DNA of 64,000 nucleotides from Perognathus longimembris pacificus (taxonomy: Eukaryota > Chordata > Mammalia > Rodentia > Heteromyidae), in assembly GCF_023159225.1 (NCBI RefSeq), contig NC_063170.1, forward strand, positions 25,942,301-26,006,300, read 5' to 3'. How positions within the stretch are numbered: position 1 is the first letter of the stretch; every line of letters begins with the position of its first letter. Shown piece after piece: positions 55,770 to 64,000 of the stretch. The notes under the pieces were generated by a model. It saw nothing but the letters and a program-made list of their open reading frames with translations, was not told the origin of the DNA and searched no databases. The translations under genes and the position numbers were made by a program.

Positions 55770-55990
55770 TTTTTGGTCAGTCATGGAGCTTGAACTTGGG
55801 GCCTGGGCTTTTTTGCTCAAGGCAAGCCCTCCACCACTTTCACCCACAGCACCACTTCCAGTTTTCCAGAAGTTAATTGGAGCTATGAGTTTCACAAACT
55901 TTCCTATCCCGACTGGCTTTGAATGGCGATCCTCAGATCTCAGCCTCCTGAGTAGCTAGGATTACAGGTGTGAGCTACCAGCACCCTGCA
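55770..55990 (-). mobile_element. B1-ID composite SINE
   Basis: Antisense copy, ggtcagtcatggagcttgaa to taccagcaccctgc. Confidence 0.86.
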
Positions 55991-56065
55991 AAAATGGCTT
56001 TTTAATCTAGCCTTTTTAAATCTAGAGTCACCTGGGCCAGACCCCGTGATGTCAGGGAGCTTGTG

Positions 56066-56432
56066 TGAGTCAGGAAGCATCTGTCCACCTGTGTGCTGAG
56101 TCAGGATGCATCTGTCCACCTGTGCAGTGAGTCAGGACACATCTGTGACCTGCGTGGTGTCAGGACACATCTGTCCACCTGTGTGCTGAGTCAGGACACA
56201 TCTGTCCACCTGTGTGCTGAGTCAGGATGCATCTGTCCACCTGTGCAGTGAGTCAGGACACATCTGTCCACCTGCGTGGTGTCAGGACACATCTGTCCAC
56301 CTGTGTGAGTCAGGAAGCATCTGTCCACCTGTGTGCTGAGTCAGGACACATCTGTCCACCTGTGTGCTGCGTCAGGACGCATCTGTCTGCCTGCACGCCG
56401 AGTCAGGATGCATCTGTCCACCTGTGTGGTGA
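56066..56432. repeat. Minisatellite, 12 units of ~33 bp
   Basis: Units read gtcaggacacatctgtccac plus ctgtgtgctga, with variants at the fifth to eighth bases (acac, atgc, aagc, acgc). Unit lengths are mostly 33, with shorter 29-30-bp ones lacking the last bases. Confidence 0.95.
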
Positions 56433-57285
56433 GCAGCAGGAGAGAGGACCTCGCAGGGCATAGCAGGGAAGCTGGCCAGAAGCCAGCCTCAAGATCCCAA
56501 GACCTAGGTCCTGGCTCCACTTCATGGCTGCCCTCCTCAAACACCCTCCAGAGCTGATCCCAGCCTCCAGATCAAGCCTGGCCCTGTCCCAGCCCTTGAG
56601 GCCCCCAAGTACCCCAGTGCCTTCCCACCCTGGCCTCCTGGATCCCACTGGCCAGCTGTCCATCTTCCCAGCCCCCCTCCTGGACCAGGCGGAACACTGC
56701 TACTGGGTGCGGTGAAAAGGCCACCTCTCCCAAGAAGCTTCCCCAGAGCCCTGGCATTGAGGGTCCCTGGCCAGCAGGGCCTCTGTGTGGAAGGCGGGCG
56801 GTTGGCCTCTTTTGGTGGCAGCTGGTTTGATTCCTGAGGGATTCAAGTGGCCACTGAGGCTTCTGCTGGGACTCTGCTTTCCCTGGGCGAAGGAATGGGA
56901 GCCGGAGCGGTCAGCCTCTGAGTCCCTCAGGGTCTGCCTGGTTGGAGAGCCCCAGGCCATGATGTGCCCCAAAGTCTGTCCTGAATTAGCCCTACTGAAA
57001 CAAGTCCAGGGCCACCTCTTCCCCCCCCTTCCCCCTCTCTCTCTCTCTCACACACACAGGAGCTGAGGACCTGAGAGCCAACCCTATCACACCTTCCTTC
57101 AAGTGGCTCCACCAGCAGCCTGACCTCAACCACAGCAGAGGTCTCCAGCCAGGACCACCCAGCTAAGGCTGGATTCCTGACCCTCACCCAGGGGTAAGTA
57201 GCCGTTCATTGATGCAGCAAGATCACAAACCACTGGCATGGGGGCAGGGTGGGAATAATGGCTGAAAATGAAGCTCCAACAGATG
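56433..57285. other. Unique non-coding sequence, 56.4-57.3 kb
   Basis: GC-rich, no recognisable exon. A (TC)n(AC)n run at about 57034-57058 is the only simple repeat. Confidence 0.4.
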
Positions 57286-57289
57286 ATGT

Positions 57290-57476
57290 GCTGGGAATGT
57301 GGCCTAGTAGTAGAGCTCCTGCCTCATATACATGAAGCCCTAGGTTCGATTCCTCAGCACCACATATATAGAAAAAGGCAGAAGTGGCACTGTGGCTAGG
57401 GGTAGAGTGCTAGCCTTGAGCAAAAAGAAGCCAGGGATAGTGCTCAGGCCCTGACTTCATGCTCCAGGACTGGCAA

Positions 57477-57495
<19 letters not shown>
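57290..57495 (+). mobile_element. Dimeric ID SINE
   Basis: Sense copy, ctgggaatgtggcctagtag to ccaggactggcaataaaa. Confidence 0.9.
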
Positions 57496-57499
<4 letters not shown>

Positions 57500-57508
<9 letters not shown>

Positions 57509-58470
57509 GTAACCTTCAGGTTACCATATGAACACCTGGATCCAGCCTCACCTGAATCCATATCAAAGCCCTTAGACTTTTATTCCGAGCGAACATTAGG
57601 AGCTCATTTCTCCTGCTGGAGCAGGGCTGATGGCACCTAAGAGTTGAAAGACACTGGACTACCATCCCTCTCTCACAAAGCACCTCTGCCCACTTAGCAG
57701 GGCCCAGAGTTTCATCTCACCTTGGTCCTGACCCCTCCACAGGAATGAACAGCTTGACTGGGGCCTTGGGTCCCCAGCTCTTTTGCGTGTCCTGGTCATA
57801 CCTCCATCTCATGGGCAGACAGGCAGATAGCAGGGGTTCAGCGCTGGTTAAGGCCCATGTTAAGTTACAGCAGCAAGTGAGGGCCTTGTGACTATGAGTC
57901 AGTGGTGGTCCTCGGGTCACTTGGGGTGAATCCCAAACCTTTTCCAAATGCACACACACACTCATCAAACAGCCTCTGTGTTGTCACAGCCCCAGCCCTC
58001 AGGGGACAAGTGAACAGCTGCTGCTGGGCCCACATCCCCTGCCAGACCCACAAAGATGAAGCCTGCACTGCCAGGGAGGGGGGAATGGGCGCGTGGGGGG
58101 GGATGAGGCTGGCTCTGTGACCTCAGGACCTAGCTTCTGCCAGGCCTGGGAGACAGGGCTTCAGCAAAGGGAAGGGACAGCCGGGACCATGGGCTGTTGA
58201 GTAAGAACAGAGAATCACAAAGGCGCAGATGTGAAAGCAAGCGCCCTGCCAACCCAAAGGGCTGATTGCCTTTGAAGAACTTGGCAGTGGGCCCACCAGC
58301 CGCCTGCCCTGCCCTGAGGAAGGGCAGGGAGGAAGACCGCACCCTCACAGCAGCTCCCGAAGTGAGGGGCACCGCCATGGACAGCACCAGGAGCTGGGGG
58401 GGGGGGGGCCACTGGAATGCACAGTGCTGCCCGACATGCACTTGACCCTGGTCCACCCCAACACACACAC
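57500..58470. other. Unique non-coding sequence, 57.5-58.5 kb
   Basis: No exon or old repeat recognised. An 11-base G run lies near 58398-58408. Confidence 0.4.
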
Positions 58471-58555
58471 AGTCAGGTGCCAATGGTTCACTCCTGCAAT
58501 CGTAGCTCCTTAGGAGACTGATAGTGGTCAAGATTCAAGGAAGAAATGTGCAAGG

Positions 58556-58806
58556 CTTTTTTTTTTTTTTTTTCAGTCACTTCACTTTATTTTTTTTTAT
58601 TTTATTTATTTATTTTTGCCAGTCCTGGGACTTGAACTCAGGGCCTGAGCACTGTCCCTGGCTTCTTTTTTGCTCAAGGCTAGCACTCTACCACTTGGGC
58701 CACAGCGCCACTTCCAGCTTTTTTTGTTTATGTGGTGCTGAGGAATTGAACCCAGGGCTTAGTGCATGCTAGGCAAGCACTCTACCACTAATACACATCC
58801 CCAGCC
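58556..58806 (-). mobile_element. Dimeric ID SINE
   Basis: Antisense copy gccagtcctgggacttgaac to acatccccagcct, preceded by long T-rich sequence that belongs partly to an adjoining L1 3' end. Confidence 0.85.
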
Positions 58807-58814
58807 TACTTTAA

Positions 58815-58910
58815 AAAAAATTTTATTATTATAAAGTGATATACAGAGGAGTTAGTTATGTAAGTCTGGTAAAGAGTACATTTGTTTTGGACAATGTCAC
58901 CCATTCCTTT
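58815..58910 (-). mobile_element. L1 3'UTR fragment (antisense)
   Basis: aagtgatatacagaggagtt and gagtacatttgttttggac match the fragment at 39925-40044 at most positions. Confidence 0.6.
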
Positions 58911-59140
58911 GTATTCTAACCTTATTATATTTTAAAATGAAAAAGTGGTGAAACACAAAACTTTTCAAACACCTAAGGGCTTTTTAACCAAGCACAGAAT
59001 CTTCATACAGACAATTTGAAAGAAGACCAAGCTCCAGAATGTTTTACATTGCACAAGGAGCAGCATGGACGAAAGAATGTTTTATACCATGTGGACTCAT
59101 TTGCATTTGACATTTGTGTATAAAGTACACTTGGTTTTCA

Positions 59141-59354
59141 AAAAGAAAGAAAGAAAGGAAGGAAGGAAGGAAGGAAGGAAGGAAGGAAGGAAGGAAGGAA
59201 GGAAGGAAGGAAGGAAGGAAGGAAGGAAGGAAGGAAGGGAAGGGAAGGGAAGGGAAGGGAGGGAGGGAGGGAGGGAGGAAAAGAGAGAAAAGACAGAGAG
59301 AAAGAAAGAGAGAGACAGAGAGAAACAGACAGAGACAGACACAGAGAGAAAGCA
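59141..59354. repeat. (GGAA)n tract with GGGAA/GGGA and GA-rich tail
   Basis: About 20 perfect GGAA units (59157-59238), then GGGAA and GGGA blocks to 59278, then irregular AGAGA-rich sequence up to a SINE. Confidence 0.96.
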
Positions 59355-59359
59355 AGCAA

Positions 59360-60100
59360 ACCAGACACTGGTGGCTCACACCTGTCATCCTAGCTACTCA
59401 GTGTTGGGGTTTGGACACCCCCTTTCTCCCCCCCACGGGGAGAATGGTAACCACAAACTCTATGAAAGAGCACTCAGCCTGGCCCTCCGCCAGCGGAAGG
59501 CCAAAGGCGTGCTCACATGGGCAAGCGCTAAGTTGAGGAAGGGTTGCTGAGGCTTCCCCTCCCCGCAGTCCCCCCACATGTTACCAAGGGCGGAGGCGAA
59601 AAGGAAGGCATCAGGGACACGCTGCGGTGGTGGGAAGCATCTCAAAGACTTTAATATGGAAGGGCACTTATATAGAAGTAATGGCGGGAAAGAAAGGGGG
59701 CTGGCCAAAGGGCCAGTCATAGGCTAGGGGTCACGTTCATCAAGTGACATCACGAAACTTCCCTTTGTGGGCGGGACAACCCCATCATGGTGGCACGCAC
59801 GTGTTCACCTCCCAAGGGGTGGAGGCCAGAAGGTGGGAGGGACTTCCATTGTCCCAAGGCTGGTGGAAGGGCAGCCTTTTCCAGGCCATAATAATCCCCA
59901 ACACTCAGGAGGCTGAGATCTGAGGATCACAGTTCAAAGCCAGCCATGCAGGAAAGTCTGTGAGACTCTTAGCTCCAATTAACCACCAGAAAACCAGCAG
60001 TGGCGCTTTGCTCAAGTGGTAGAGTGCTAGCCTTAAGTGAAAGCGCTTAGGGACAGTGCCCAGGTCCTGAAATCAAGCCTCAAGACTGAAAAAAGAAAAA
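59360..60100 (+). mobile_element. B1-ID composite SINE split by a solo LTR
   Basis: Head at 59360-59401 (actggtggctcacacctgtc to tagctactcag) continues at 59904 (ctcaggaggctgagatctg) to the ID half and tail near 60100. Confidence 0.92.
59402..59903 (-). mobile_element. Solo LTR of an endogenous retrovirus
   Basis: 502 bp bounded by TGTTGGGG and CCCCAACA, a perfect 8-base terminal inverted repeat. The 5-bp duplication ctcag lies at 59397-59401 and 59904-59908. On the - strand a TATATAA (59674-59668) precedes an ATTAAA (59655-59650), giving the orientation. No internal genes remain. Confidence 0.9.
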
Positions 60101-60499
60101 AGTAAATCCTTACCCCTAGTGAACATATTGATATTTATAACAAAGGGCCAATATTATTAGCACCAATTCTCATTGTTTATAAATGTTATACCAAAAAGTA
60201 CACAATGAAAGAACAAATGATAACATAATAACGAGGTACATGTTTTTCTTCCAAAGCTTAGCAGCACGCACAGCATGAAGAGCCAATGAGGCAGATGAGC
60301 TTCACAGAAGAAAAGCCAGGAGCTGAGCTGAGGCTCAACATGACCTTTGTAGCAGGGCAAAGGGCTATTTTAAATTCCAGAATACTTGTGTGCATAGTTC
60401 AGATAGAGAGTAAAATTTCAACTTGAAACAATACTCCCAGGAGGAATAAATACATACAATAAAACATATGGATCTAGGGGACTTCAAAACTCATTTGTA

Positions 60500-60697
60500 G
60501 GGCTGGGAATATGGCCTAGTGGCAAGAGTGCTTGCCTTGTATACATGAAGCCCAGCACCACATATATAGAAAATGGCCAGAAGTGGCGCTGTGGCTCAAG
60601 TGGCAGAGTGCTAGCCTTGAGCAAAAAGAAACCAGGGACAGTGCTCAGGCCCTGAGTCCAAGGCCCAGGACTGGGGAAAACAACAACAACAACAAAC
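60500..60697 (+). mobile_element. Dimeric ID SINE with perfect target duplication
   Basis: Sense copy lacking part of its head (ccctgggttcgattcctcag missing). Flanks aaactcatttgta at 60487-60499 and 60698-60710. Confidence 0.94.
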
Positions 60698-60856
60698 AAA
60701 CTCATTTGTAACCCATGGCTGCATGCAGTAGCACATGCCTGCCATCCAGGTTTCCTGGGAACCTGAGACTGGGGGGAACACTTTTCCCATCACCCAGCTT
60801 CCCCCCATTGAGATAAGAGTTTCAAATCCATGGGACTCCATCTTCATCAGGGAGGC

Positions 60857-61050
60857 TGGGCATGGCAGCACCCACCTGTCATTCTCGTAATGCAGAGTTA
60901 AAATAGGCCAGTCCTGGTGCAGGCACACACCCATGCGAGAAGTAAGACTCTATCTCAAAAGGAAGCAGCAAAACATGGAGCCATAGACATGGCTCAGTGA
61001 CAGAGCCCCCCAGCCTAACAAGTGGAAGGCCCTGAGGTTAAACCTCCTTA
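60857..61050 (+). mobile_element. Old B1/ID-derived composite
   Basis: Weak B1 head (ggctgggcatggcagcaccc) and ID module (catggctcagtgacagagcc). Confidence 0.5.
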
Positions 61051-61097
61051 CTGTGGGGTGGGGGGTGGGGGTGGGGAACAACTACTTTAGAATACTT

Positions 61098-61200
61098 GTT
61101 ACTTTTTGAGGAAGGGCCTATGTAGCTGAGGTTAGCCTCTAAAAGTGATTCTCTTGCTTCAGCCTCCTGAGTGCTAGGATCATGGGCAAGGACCACTGTT
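61098..61200 (-). mobile_element. Old B1 monomer
   Basis: Antisense B1-like (gcttcagcctcctgagtgct, aggatcatgggcaaggacca). Confidence 0.5.
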
Positions 61201-61469
61201 GGTGGGAATACTTACTCTTAGCACCTTGGAAACAGGTAGTACTAACTACAATCGCTATGATGTATGTACCTTAGATCTCCACACTGACTGATCCCTGTTA
61301 GGGAAACTGTAACCTTCACCTGCATCCGCAATCCACCAGCCTCTGCTCTCCACCACCCTGCCCAGCTTCTCAGGCGTACTGCCCTACGTTCCACATGGAG
61401 GTGAGATTGTGCTGCATTTGTTAAAACGAAAATCCCTGTTGTGATTGACCGAATGGCCTCATTTTTTTT

Positions 61470-62135
61470 TCTTTTCTTTTGGTGATCATGGGGCTTGAAT
61501 TCAGAGTCTAGGCACTGTCCCTGAGCTTTTTCACTCACTTTGAGCCACAGCACCATTTCTTTTTTTTTTTTATTAATTGAACACAATTTTTTTTTACAAG
61601 GTGTTGTGCAAAAAGGGTACAGTTACATAGTAGGGCAGTGTGTACATTTCTTGTGATATCTTACGTCCTGTTTTTCTATCCCTTCTCTAGGTCAGGTAGA
61701 CATATATACAATATACAATGTATCAAGAACATATACAGTAGCCACAGACTTGGTCTCTACTGTCTCTCCGTCTCCCTTTGTTAACAGTCATATATCAGGG
61801 AGATCATGCCCCTTTGTTTTCTGTGTTCTAGGCTTGTCTCGCTCAACATTATTTGTTCGAGTTCTGACCTTTTCCTTGCGAATAACAATCGCTATGTAGT
61901 ATTCCATTGTGTATAAGTACCATATTTTTTGGATTCATTCGTCTGTGGAGGGGCATCTGGGTTGTTTCCATATTTTGGCTATTGTGAATTGACAGCACCA
62001 CTTCTGGTTTTCTGGGTGTTAATTGGAGATATGAGTCTCATGGACTTTGCTGCCCACACTGGCTTTGAACCAGGATCCTCAGATCTCAGCCTCCTGAGTA
62101 GCTAGGATTACAGGTGTAACCTACTGGCACCAGGC
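61470..62135 (-). mobile_element. B1-ID composite SINE split by an L1 end
   Basis: Antisense ID half 61470-61560 and B1 half 62006-62135, separated by the L1 fragment. Confidence 0.85.
61561..61991 (-). mobile_element. 5'-truncated L1 with target duplication
   Basis: Starts with a T run (poly(A) reversed), contains gtagtattccattgtgtata and ggcatctgggttgtttccat, typical of reversed L1 3' regions. Flanks acagcaccatttct (61547-61560) and acagcaccacttct (61992-62005) differ at one base. Confidence 0.88.
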
Positions 62136-62139
62136 TCCT

Positions 62140-62236
62140 ACTTATTTTCTTATTCATGTGGTACTGGAGTTTAAACTCAGGGCCTTGTACTTCCTAGGCA
62201 GGTGTTCTAACACTTGAACCACATTCCCAGATCTTC
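62140..62236 (-). mobile_element. ID monomer
   Basis: Antisense (gtactggagtttaaactcag, gaaccacattcccag). Confidence 0.65.
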
Positions 62237-62244
62237 TTGCTTTA

Positions 62245-62457
62245 GTTTTCATGTTTTTGCCTCGAAATGGACTTAGATGGAGATGTTCCTACCTTAGATG
62301 GAGATCTGCCTCCCACATTGCTGAGGTTACAGGCCACCATACCTGGCTTGAGATAGGCTCTTGCTAAATTTTTGCTCAGACTGGTCTCAAACCACCATCC
62401 TCTCATCTCTATCTCCCAAGTAGCTGGGATTGCAGGCATGAGCTACCCTACCTGGCT
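62245..62457 (-). mobile_element. Old B1-like element
   Basis: Antisense (caagtagctgggattgcagg, gactggtctcaaaccaccat) with an unrelated left part. Confidence 0.55.
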
Positions 62458-63980
62458 GGATGCCTTTGTTTTTCAAGGCTAACTAGTAATCTATTACATA
62501 TGCTTATATTCTTTATTCATCTATTGGTGGGCCTATAGGTGAACTCCATGCCTTGGCTATTGTGACTAGCACATGGGTGCGAAGTTCTCTTGAACTTGCT
62601 GGCTTCAAATCTTTGAATATTTACCCCGAGGAGACCCTGCCGGGTTCATGGTAGTACCTGGGTTCCATGGAGATGCCTGCCCTCAGGCTTCAGCAATGGC
62701 TTCAGTAATTCCCCTCCCTTGGAGGCCAGATGAGGCATGGTTTCCTCCACTTGCCTTCCCTCTCACTGTTAACAGCCATGTGACAGGTGTCCGGGTTTTC
62801 ATTGGCTTTTCTCTGAGGACTAGCGAAGGTCAGCACTTCCTCCCAGCGATGGTCACGTGTGTGTCTCCTTTTGAGACATGAGTGAGTCTGTTGTCCATTT
62901 ATTTTTCCAACCCTGGGCCTTGAACTTAGGGCCCCGGCGCTGTCCCTCCATTTTTTTCTCAAGGCTAACATGGGAGCCACAGCTCCACTTTAGCTTTTAG
63001 TGGTTAACTGAAGAGTCTTGTGGAATTTCTTGCCCAAGCTGGTTTTGTACCACAATCCTTAGATCTCAGCTTCCTGAGTAGCTAAGATTACCAGCATGAG
63101 CCACCAGTTCCTGGCTGTTGCCCACTTTTAAAATCAGGTGATCTGTTTAGCTAGCTTTTGAACTGGCCAGTTCCTTCTATATTTGGAATATGAACCTCTT
63201 ATCAGGTGTTTGCCTTGCAAATATTTTCTCCTAACTCATAGATTGGCTCTTCACTCTACCAATGACTTCCTTCTCGGTGGGGAAGCTTTTGTAGGTGATG
63301 TAATCCTGTTTGTCTATTCCTGCTTTCATTGTCTGATTGTTGGAATGAAATACACCATGCCCATGCACACTGCACAGGAGAATATCATGGAGCTTGCCCT
63401 CTTCCTTTCTTCTAGTAGTTTTATAGGGCCAGCTTACATGTCAGTCTTTAATCCATTTGGGTTGATCAGTGCATAAAGTGGAAATGTGTCCAGTTCATTT
63501 TTCCGTGGTGGCTACTAGCTTTCCCAACACCATATTGAAGAGACTATTCTTCCATGTGCCTGCGTAGCACCTGGGTTATGTCAGTCACAATGCACAGACA
63601 CAGTGGGGGTCTCTAGCCCACCGCACGGTGTTCAAGGTGTTCAGCACTGTGCCACGACCATGCTGTTTGAGATCAGGCCCGGTAACATCTCCAGCTCTGT
63701 TCTCTTTGCTTGAGATTGCTTTGGCTATTTCTGATTTGGGTAATTTTACATTAATTTTAGGACTGTTTTCATCTACTCCTGTGGAAAATGCCATTGGGAT
63801 CTATTTGGTGATGATTGAACTGCGTCTGTCCATTGCCCTGGGTAAAAGGGACATGGTAACAATATCAATTCTTCTAATCCAGGCACACAGGATATCTTCA
63901 GTCTCATGAATGCTTTATCATTCTCAATGTGCAGATCCTTCACCTCATGCTTAAATGTATTCCTGAGTATTTTCTTTTTC
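62458..63980 (-). mobile_element. Old L1 fragment (antisense), interrupted by a SINE
   Basis: Reversed L1 3' sequence: ttgccttgcaaatattttct, taatccatttgggttgatca, aacaccatattgaagagact, gaaaatgccattgggatcta. Open frames in it are short and broken. Interrupted at about 62893-63118. It continues past the window's conserved part, with a (TG/CA) run at the end. Confidence 0.85.
62893..63118 (-). mobile_element. B1-ID composite SINE inside L1
   Basis: Antisense copy, caaccctgggccttgaactt to ccaccagttcctggctg, interrupting the old L1. Confidence 0.84.
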
Positions 63981-64000
63981 ACGTGTGTGTGTGCGCACGC

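Noticed and set aside
56066..56432. Regularly spaced repeats as a possible CRISPR array
   Set aside because: Repeats are contiguous ~33-bp units without unique spacers, in vertebrate DNA. It is a minisatellite.
59065..59550. Lys/Glu/Gly-rich open frames across 59.1-59.5 kb
   Set aside because: Direct translations of the (GGAA)n microsatellite.
63183..63476. 97-codon open frame near the right end
   Set aside because: Lies inside reversed L1 3' sequence and matches no L1 protein in that frame.
36902..64000. Exons of TENT4B or another neighbour of ADCY7
   Set aside because: TENT4B is the next gene in human, but I recognised none of its coding segments here. The window probably stops short of it.

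Overview
This is a stretch of mammalian nuclear DNA, almost certainly from a rodent. Two multi-exon genes with GT/AG splice sites sit in a matrix full of SINEs. The dominant SINEs are a dimeric ID-type element (tRNA-like head, 'ccagaagtggcgctgtggct' middle, 'aggactggcaaa' end) and a B1-ID composite. I associate this pair with the Geomyoidea (kangaroo rats, pocket mice; IDL-Geo-type elements), so a heteromyid is my best guess. No bacterial, viral or CRISPR content is present.

1-14.7 kb: the last ten coding exons of BRD7 on the + strand (349 codons plus stop, bromodomain exons lying to the left of the window), with about 15 SINEs in the introns. 14.7-18.4 kb: a convergent intergenic/3'UTR interval. 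18.4-36.9 kb: the complete coding region of ADCY7 (adenylyl cyclase type 7) on the - strand. It has 25 coding exons summing to 3,240 nt including the stop (1,079 residues), and all catalytic residues are intact. BRD7 and ADCY7 tail-to-tail matches the mammalian arrangement (human 16q12), so the locus is syntenic.

36.9-64 kb: no recognisable functional coding exon. This is probably ADCY7 5' non-coding exon/intron or upstream territory. It holds a 629-bp LTR followed by a primer-binding-site-like sequence (39.2-39.9 kb), a Z-DNA-prone CA/CG tract, a three-level nest of SINEs (47.4-48.1 kb), and a (TG)n(AG)n microsatellite (52.7 kb). Further along are a poly(A)-tailed LTR-like retrocopy (53.7-54.0 kb), a processed pseudogene of IFT22 (54.6-55.1 kb), a 12-unit ~33-bp minisatellite (56.1-56.4 kb), a long (GGAA)n tract (59.15 kb), a solo LTR inserted inside a SINE with a 5-bp target duplication (59.4-59.9 kb), and antisense L1 3' ends (61.6-64 kb).

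The two genes do not share a pathway. BRD7 is a nuclear PBAF (SWI/SNF) subunit, and ADCY7 makes cAMP at the plasma membrane. The most notable sequence-level points are a Cys-to-stop change that shortens BRD7 by six codons with the ancestral tail still legible behind it, a NAGNAG acceptor in ADCY7, and several cleanly dated transposon-in-transposon insertions. I found no evidence for an undescribed functional system in this window.
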